A stretch of DNA of 64,000 nt from Cronobacter universalis NCTC 9529 (GTDB taxonomy: Bacteria > Pseudomonadota > Gammaproteobacteria > Enterobacterales > Enterobacteriaceae). The stretch's first letter is position 1, and every line of letters begins with the position of its first letter. The notes beneath the pieces were generated by a model, which saw only the letters and a list, made by a program, of their open reading frames with translations, was not told the origin of the DNA and ran no database searches. Made by a program: the position numbers and the translations under genes. Positions 55,193 through 64,000 of the stretch are shown one piece after another. The stretch spans positions 124,001-188,000 of the forward strand of contig NZ_CP012257.1 in the NCBI RefSeq assembly GCF_001277175.1, written 5' to 3'.

Positions 55193-55330
55193 TTTATCAG
55201 ACAATCTGTGTGGGCACTCGGGGCACTGATATCTTAACGTCTACGGACGATAAACGAATATCAAGTCTCAAGTGAACAACAGTTAATTCATTACGAACTA
55301 ACAGTTTAATTCTTTGAGCATCAGACTTTT

Positions 55331-56872
<1,542 letters not shown>

Positions 56873-56941
56873 CCTGAAAGATACAACCTCGTAGTGCTCA
56901 CACAGATTGTCTGATAGAAAGTAAAGAAGCAAAACCTCTAC

Positions 56942-57018
<77 letters not shown>

Positions 57019-57051
57019 ACTCCGCAGGAGTTGAAGAGGTTTAACTACGAT

Positions 57052-57127
57052 GGGGCTATAGCTCAGCTGGGAGAGCGCCTGCTTTGCACGCAGGAGGTCT
57101 GCGGTTCGATCCCGCATAGCTCCACCA
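57052..57127 (+). tRNA. alaT: tRNA-Ala (anticodon TGC)
   Basis: A 76-nt cloverleaf starts GGGGCTATAGCTCAGC, has TGC in the TTTGCAC loop and an encoded CCA end. It is the second spacer tRNA. Confidence 0.98.
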
Positions 57128-57295
57128 TCACTTCAGAGTGTACTCGATGAGTATACTGCGAAGTATTTGCTCTTTAACAATCCGGAACAAGCTGAAAATT
57201 GAAACAGACATGCTGTTGCATTTCTCCGTAATAAGGAATGCGCGGTGTGTCAGAGTCTCTCAAACTCGCAGCACGAAGACTTCTTCGGGTTGTGA

Positions 57296-60197
<2,902 letters not shown>

Positions 60198-60287
60198 ACA
60201 ACGCCAAAGAAGTCTGGCGTGTTGAGAGAGATATTCAGCTTGTGACGGATAAACGTTCATGGCGTAAAGCGGTGGACGAACAGAATT

Positions 60288-60407
60288 TGCCTGGCGGCTG
60301 TAGCGCGGTGGTCCCACCTGACCCCATGCCGAACTCAGAAGTGAAACGCCGTAGCGCCGATGGTAGTGTGGGGCCTCCCCATGCGAGAGTAGGGAACTGC
60401 CAGGCAT
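60288..60407 (+). rRNA. rrf: 5S ribosomal RNA
   Basis: 120 nt from TGCCTGGCGGCTGTAGCGCG to GGGAACTGCCAGGCAT; the two ends pair as expected. Confidence 0.98.
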
Positions 60408-60459
60408 CAAATTAAGCAGTAAGCCGGAACAATAATCCGGTGGTGTGAAGAAATTCGGT

Positions 60460-60536
60460 GGAGCGGTAGTTCAGTCGGTTAGAATACCTGCCTGTCACGC
60501 AGGGGGTCGCGGGTTCGAGTCCCGTCCGTTCCGCCA
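60460..60536 (+). tRNA. aspT: tRNA-Asp (anticodon GTC)
   Basis: A 77-nt cloverleaf starts GGAGCGGTAGTTCAG, has GTC in the CTGTCAC loop and a CCA end. It is distal to 5S, as in E. coli rrnC. Confidence 0.98.
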
Positions 60537-60544
60537 CCCTATTT

Positions 60545-60620
<76 letters not shown>

Positions 60621-60626
60621 GAAATT

Positions 60627-60656
60627 ATCCTTAGCTTCGGCTAAGGATTTTTTTTA
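60627..60656 (+). terminator. Terminator of the rRNA operon
   Basis: ATCCTTAGC / GCTAAGGAT with a TTCG tetraloop is followed by eight T, just after tRNA-Trp. Confidence 0.93.
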
Positions 60657-60725
60657 TCTGTTTTTTACCGAATAACCCCTCCTTTTATCGTCTCTTTCCC
60701 TTTGTAATATTCCACAAACCACAAA

Positions 60726-61547
60726 TTAAGTGATTACCGGGATCTTCAGAAGATCTTTTATGCTGCTGTTTTTATCACTATTTTGCAGCCAGATAGCATA
60801 AAGCGGGCGAGAAAGCGTCGTGCTATCCAGCACCGGATGTAGATCATTTTTTTCTTTAGCCCAGTTAACCGGTAGCCAGGTACATCCCTGTAATTCCGGC
60901 AGCATTTTTCTGGCGATATCGGCCGAACTGGTTGTCAGCACAGGAATATCCTCTGGCGTCACCAGCCCTGCCTCGTTCTGCTGAAAATCAGGTCCCCACT
61001 CAAGTCGAAGATAATTAAGGCTGGTCTTGCTACGTTCCGGCGTGGCGCAATAAAGGCCGAGGGTAAAATGCCCCAGCAACTGGCTCGAAAACTCATCCAT
61101 TTTGGGCGCTTCAGTGGTGATCAGCAGATCCAACTGCCGTTCATGCAACTGTTTAACCAAGGACTGTCGCTGAGCGATACGCGCCTCAAATTGCATACTC
61201 CCTTTCTCCCGGTACAGCCTTGTCAGCCATTCGGAGAGCATACACTCCCAAAGAGACGCGCTGGCCCCAATAGAAAAAAGGTTATGGCGAGACGTCTGTG
61301 CGACATCTTTACGGGCCGTCTGCCATATATTCATCAGATTTTCAGCATAAGGTAATAGTCTTTCACCCGCGGCCGTGAGGCGTATGTTATTGCGGTGACG
61401 AGTAAAAAGGTTAACACCCAGTTGATTTTCCAGCTGACGGATGCGAAAGCTCACCGCTGACTGTGTCAGGTAAAGCGCTTCAGCCGCCCTGCCAAAATGG
61501 CGCGTTCGGCTGACTTCAAGAAAGGTTTTCAGCAAGTCGGTATCCAC
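60726..61547 (-). CDS. hdfR: LysR-family regulator HdfR
   Basis: HdfR represses the flagellar master operon flhDC in E. coli. It is 273 aa from a GTG at 61545-61547, with GGAG six bases upstream; this gives (M)[19 protein letters not shown], matching E. coli. The helix-turn-helix is [24 protein letters not shown] four codons further out is also open. The C-terminus (KIPVIT) differs from E. coli. It is divergent from maoP. Confidence 0.93.
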   Translation of the reverse strand: MDTDLLKTFLEVSRTRHFGRAAEALYLTQSAVSFRIRQLENQLGVNLFTRHRNNIRLTAAGERLLPYAENLMNIWQTARKDVAQTSRHNLFSIGASASLWECMLSEWLTRLYREKGSMQFEARIAQRQSLVKQLHERQLDLLITTEAPKMDEFSSQLLGHFTLGLYCATPERSKTSLNYLRLEWGPDFQQNEAGLVTPEDIPVLTTSSADIARKMLPELQGCTWLPVNWAKEKNDLHPVLDSTTLSRPLYAIWLQNSDKNSSIKDLLKIPVIT

Positions 61548-61666
61548 ATCCCACTCCACAAAAAAATTTGTCGTAATGATTTAAATGTTTTGTTTTACAC
61601 TCTGTCAAGCGTAACTAATACTCCGCGCCATAAATAGCTCGGCCAAGAGAATTAGGAGCGTGTAGG
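61548..61666. promoter_or_regulatory. hdfR-maoP gap; expected location of the maoS site
   Basis: In E. coli the 17-bp maoS site, with MaoP, organises the Ori macrodomain and lies next to maoP. A candidate segment is ACTAATACTCCGCGCCA at about 61612-61628. I cannot verify it against the published site from memory. AGGAG for maoP is near the right end. Confidence 0.3.
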
Positions 61667-62005
61667 ATGGCGGAAAGCTTTACGACGACTAATCGATTTT
61701 TCGACAACAAATATTATCCGCGCGGGTTCTCTCGCCATGGTGATTTCACGATTAAAGAAGCACAGCTGCTTGAGCGTCATGGCTATGCCTTTAATGAACT
61801 TGATCTCGGCAAGCGTGAGCCTGTGACTGCTGAAGAAAAGCAATTTGTTGATGTCTGTCGAGGTATTCGCGAACCTGCTACTGAAGCAGAACGCGTGTGG
61901 TCCAAATACATGACACGAATCAAACGTCCCAAGCGTTTCCATACCCTGTCTGGCGGCAAGCCGCAAATGGAAGGGATGGACGATTTTGTGGAAACGGATG
62001 AGTAA
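61667..62005 (+). CDS. maoP: Macrodomain Ori protein MaoP
   Basis: MaoP (YifE) acts with maoS to organise the chromosomal Ori macrodomain. The 112-aa protein is of the DUF413 family: [40 protein letters not shown] and [20 protein letters not shown]. It is acidic at the C-terminus (MDDFVETDE). It stands between hdfR and comM, as in E. coli. Confidence 0.95.
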   Translation: MAESFTTTNRFFDNKYYPRGFSRHGDFTIKEAQLLERHGYAFNELDLGKREPVTAEEKQFVDVCRGIREPATEAERVWSKYMTRIKRPKRFHTLSGGKPQMEGMDDFVETDE

Positions 62006-62009
62006 TCAT

Positions 62010-62031
62010 AAATGGGGCGCAAGCCCCATTT
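62010..62031. terminator. Hairpin between maoP and comM
   Basis: AAATGGGGC / GCCCCATTT with a GCAA loop lies four bases after maoP; the T tract is weak. Confidence 0.6.
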
Positions 62032-62083
62032 GTCTTATGTATCGCCCGCTGGCGGCTTATATACCTGGATAATGTTATTCCCG

Positions 62084-63604
62084 TTATGCCATAAGTTTTT
62101 GCAAGTGCGCCAGCATCCTGTCTATTGCGCGATAACTCAGCGCTTCCTGCAAATGTTCACGACCAATCCTTTCCTTCTGTTCGCTATCTGCGATAGTGCG
62201 CGCTACTTTAAGTAAACGCTGCCAGGCGCGAATGGATAGTCCCAGTTTAATTAACGCCGCTTCAAGCCACTGCGCATCTGTCGGGCTAAGTACGCAGAAC
62301 TGGCGTATCTCCCGATTATCCAGCATGGCGTTGAGCTTCCCTTGCCGTGCAAATTGACATTCACGGCTTTGAAGTACCCGTTCTCGTACTTGTGAGCTGC
62401 TTTCGCCTGCCTGTCCCGCCTGACTAAGCATACCTGGCGGAGGAAGAGGAATTTCGATTGAGATATCAAACCTGTCGAGAAAGGGGCCTGAAAGACGACC
62501 GAGATAACGTAGCGTTTGTTCTGGCGAGCAGCGGTTATGATTCCCTTTGTAGTGTCCTGTCGGGCTGGGGTTCATGGCGGCGATAAGCTGAAAGCGCGCC
62601 GGATAGGTTAATTTCGCCCGCGTCCGTGAAAGATGAATTTGCCCGGATTCGATGGGTTCGCGTAATGCATCCAGCACCCGCCGCTCAAACTCAGGTAATT
62701 CATCAAGGAAAAGCACGCCATTATGAGCCAGTGAAATCTCGCCCGGCGCAGGTATTGCTCCTCCACCCACCATGGCATTCAGCGATGCGCTATGGTGAGG
62801 GGCTCTGAATGGCCGCTGACGCCACTGATGATTCAATGCGACGGGATTGACCAGACTCAGTATTGCGGCGCTCTCCAGCGCCTCCTGGTCGCTCAGAGGC
62901 GGAAGTAACCCATTGAGTCTGCTGGCGAGCATCGTTTTTCCCGTGCCGGGCGGCCCTATAAACAGCAAGTTATGGCCGCCTGCTGCCGTTAACTCCAGTG
63001 CGCGCTTTCCCTGCGGTTGCCCGATAACGTCGTTCAGGTCTCCCGCTGGCGCTCTGAATTCAAAGCCGGATGGCTGAGCAGGTTCCAGCGTGGTTTTCCC
63101 TTCAAGAAAAGCACAGACCTCCTGTAAATGATGAGCGACAAGACAACCCTCTTTGTTAATGAGCCCAACTTCTTGCGCATTGTCATGCGCGACGATAATT
63201 TTCCTTTTACACCCAAGCGCCTCCATAGCGGCTGAAATAGCGCCGGGTACGCCTCTTAACGCGCCTGTAAGCGCAAGCTCTCCTACAAATTCATATTCAC
63301 CAAGATGCGATGCGTGCAGCTGCTCAGAAGCAGCGAGAAGCGCTATCGCAATTGGCAAATCATAGCGTCCTCCTTCTTTTGGCAGATCGGCAGGGGCAAG
63401 ATTAATAGTGATCTTTTTCGCCGGAAAATCATAACCACTATTGATGATCGCGCTACGTACCCGATCCCGGGATTCTTTAACGGTTGTTTCCGGCAGGCCG
63501 ACAATCGTCAGGCCTGGCAGCCCTGCGCTGATATGAACCTCGACCGTCACGAGAGGTGCTTTAACCCCAAGCGCAGCGCGAGTATGGATAACTGATAGCG
63601 ACAT
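62084..63604 (-). CDS. comM: ComM/YifB, Mg-chelatase-like AAA+ ATPase
   Basis: ComM family proteins are ring helicases that promote branch migration during DNA uptake in competent relatives; the role in enteric bacteria is less clear. The 506-aa protein has an N-terminal Lon-protease-like domain (VEVHISAGLPGLTIVGLPET), Walker A GPPGTGKT at residues 217-224, Walker B LFLDELPEFERR, and a C-terminal chelatase lid (YRAIDRMLAHLQKL). It is divergent from ilvL. Confidence 0.95.
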   Translation of the reverse strand: MSLSVIHTRAALGVKAPLVTVEVHISAGLPGLTIVGLPETTVKESRDRVRSAIINSGYDFPAKKITINLAPADLPKEGGRYDLPIAIALLAASEQLHASHLGEYEFVGELALTGALRGVPGAISAAMEALGCKRKIIVAHDNAQEVGLINKEGCLVAHHLQEVCAFLEGKTTLEPAQPSGFEFRAPAGDLNDVIGQPQGKRALELTAAGGHNLLFIGPPGTGKTMLASRLNGLLPPLSDQEALESAAILSLVNPVALNHQWRQRPFRAPHHSASLNAMVGGGAIPAPGEISLAHNGVLFLDELPEFERRVLDALREPIESGQIHLSRTRAKLTYPARFQLIAAMNPSPTGHYKGNHNRCSPEQTLRYLGRLSGPFLDRFDISIEIPLPPPGMLSQAGQAGESSSQVRERVLQSRECQFARQGKLNAMLDNREIRQFCVLSPTDAQWLEAALIKLGLSIRAWQRLLKVARTIADSEQKERIGREHLQEALSYRAIDRMLAHLQKLMA

Positions 63605-63955
63605 AACCCCTCCTCAGGCGTGAAGCATCGCCAGAATAAAGAGGTTTATCGAGGTGAAATACGCGCTTATTCGATACATATAGCGATCTTTTTCTGCAAG
63701 ATATTGCATATTTAAAATTTGCCCGAGATGTCTCGCAAAAGCGTAATAAGTTTTCAGAAGAGCATTGCGCCGGCAGGCGCGATCGCTAAAAATCCTGAAA
63801 AAATTTCAGTTAACGCTACTGGTTGATTACGTTGGGTTTTAATAGATTTGCTGAATGTATTGCAGTGCTGCGTCATAAATATTTCTTGTCACAGCTTTGT
63901 TCTCTGTGATAACTCTTAGGTATTCCTTCGAATATGACGTAAGTACATACAGAAA
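63605..63955 (+). promoter_or_regulatory. comM-ilvL intergenic region with the ilvLGMEDA promoter
   Basis: This AT-richer region precedes the ilv operon. A possible -35 TTGTCA lies at 63886-63891, with a weak -10 near 63908-63913. The segment AACTCTTAGGTATTCCTTCG at 63912-63931 is like the E. coli transcribed leader. The promoter call is tentative. Confidence 0.45.
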
Positions 63956-64000
63956 TGACAACCCTTCTACTAGTGATTAGCCTGGTCGTGATTAGCGTGG
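63956..64000 (+). CDS. ilvL: ilv operon leader peptide IlvL, start only (runs off the right edge)
   Basis: ATG at 63956 begins MTTLLLVISLVVISV, closely matching the E. coli ilvGMEDA leader peptide (MTALLRVISLVVISV). The runs of Leu, Val and Ile codons couple attenuation to charged branched-chain tRNAs. The attenuator and the ilv genes lie outside the window. Confidence 0.9.

Overview
The window is chromosomal DNA of a member of the Enterobacteriaceae. Almost every gene reads as a close relative of an Escherichia coli gene, in GC-rich sequence with E. coli-like signals. The family of short intergenic repeats, the argCBGH arrangement and the accessory genes resemble the Cronobacter/Enterobacter group. 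The genus is an inference from gene content and was not tested against a database. I see no prophage, insertion sequence, integron or CRISPR array.

Layout. 1-3.9 kb: rhamnose genes (rhaB partial, rhaSR, rhaT). 4.2-5.6 kb: sodA and yiiM. 5.7-10.8 kb: the L-lactate operon lldPRD, a HigBA-type toxin-antitoxin pair with a frameshifted antitoxin, and yibL. 10.9-14.5 kb: glpFK, zapB and rraA. 14.6-22.2 kb: menA, hslVU, ftsN, cytR and priA. 22.4-28.3 kb: rpmE and the methionine genes metJ, metBL and metF with MetJ operators. 28.6-37.7 kb: an accessory block with a soluble double-PAS chemoreceptor-like protein, mqo and a four-gene chaperone-usher fimbrial operon. 37.8-47.0 kb: ppc, an ERIC element, argE and argCBGH. 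47.1-50.8 kb: oxyS, oxyR, sthA, fabR and yijD. 50.8-55.0 kb: trmA, a cobalamin riboswitch with btuB, and murI. 55.0-60.7 kb: a complete rRNA operon (16S, tRNA-Ile, tRNA-Ala, 23S, 5S, tRNA-Asp, tRNA-Trp). 60.7-64.0 kb: hdfR, maoP, comM and the start of the ilvL leader peptide.

How the genes work together. rhaS/rhaR activate rhamnose use, with RhaT importing the sugar and RhaB phosphorylating it. LldP imports L-lactate, LldD oxidises it, and LldR probably binds two operators 126 bp apart. GlpF and GlpK admit and trap glycerol. HslV and HslU form an ATP-dependent protease expressed from a heat-shock promoter. MetJ controls metB-metL and metF. ArgE and ArgCBGH make arginine from shared divergent operators. 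OxyR and the sRNA OxyS form the peroxide regulon control point. FabR and YijD are co-transcribed.

The main departures from the E. coli layout are structural. yibL-lldPRD sits between yiiM and glpK. The metF-ppc interval carries mqo and fimbriae. The rRNA operon has an E. coli rrnB-type left flank (murI) and an rrnC-type right flank (aspT-trpT-hdfR-maoP-comM-ilvL). The strongest candidates for follow-up are the frameshifted antitoxin, the rRNA-operon junction, the tandem repeat array before metF, and the paired palindromes before the fimbrial operon. I found no clear case of a wholly new system.
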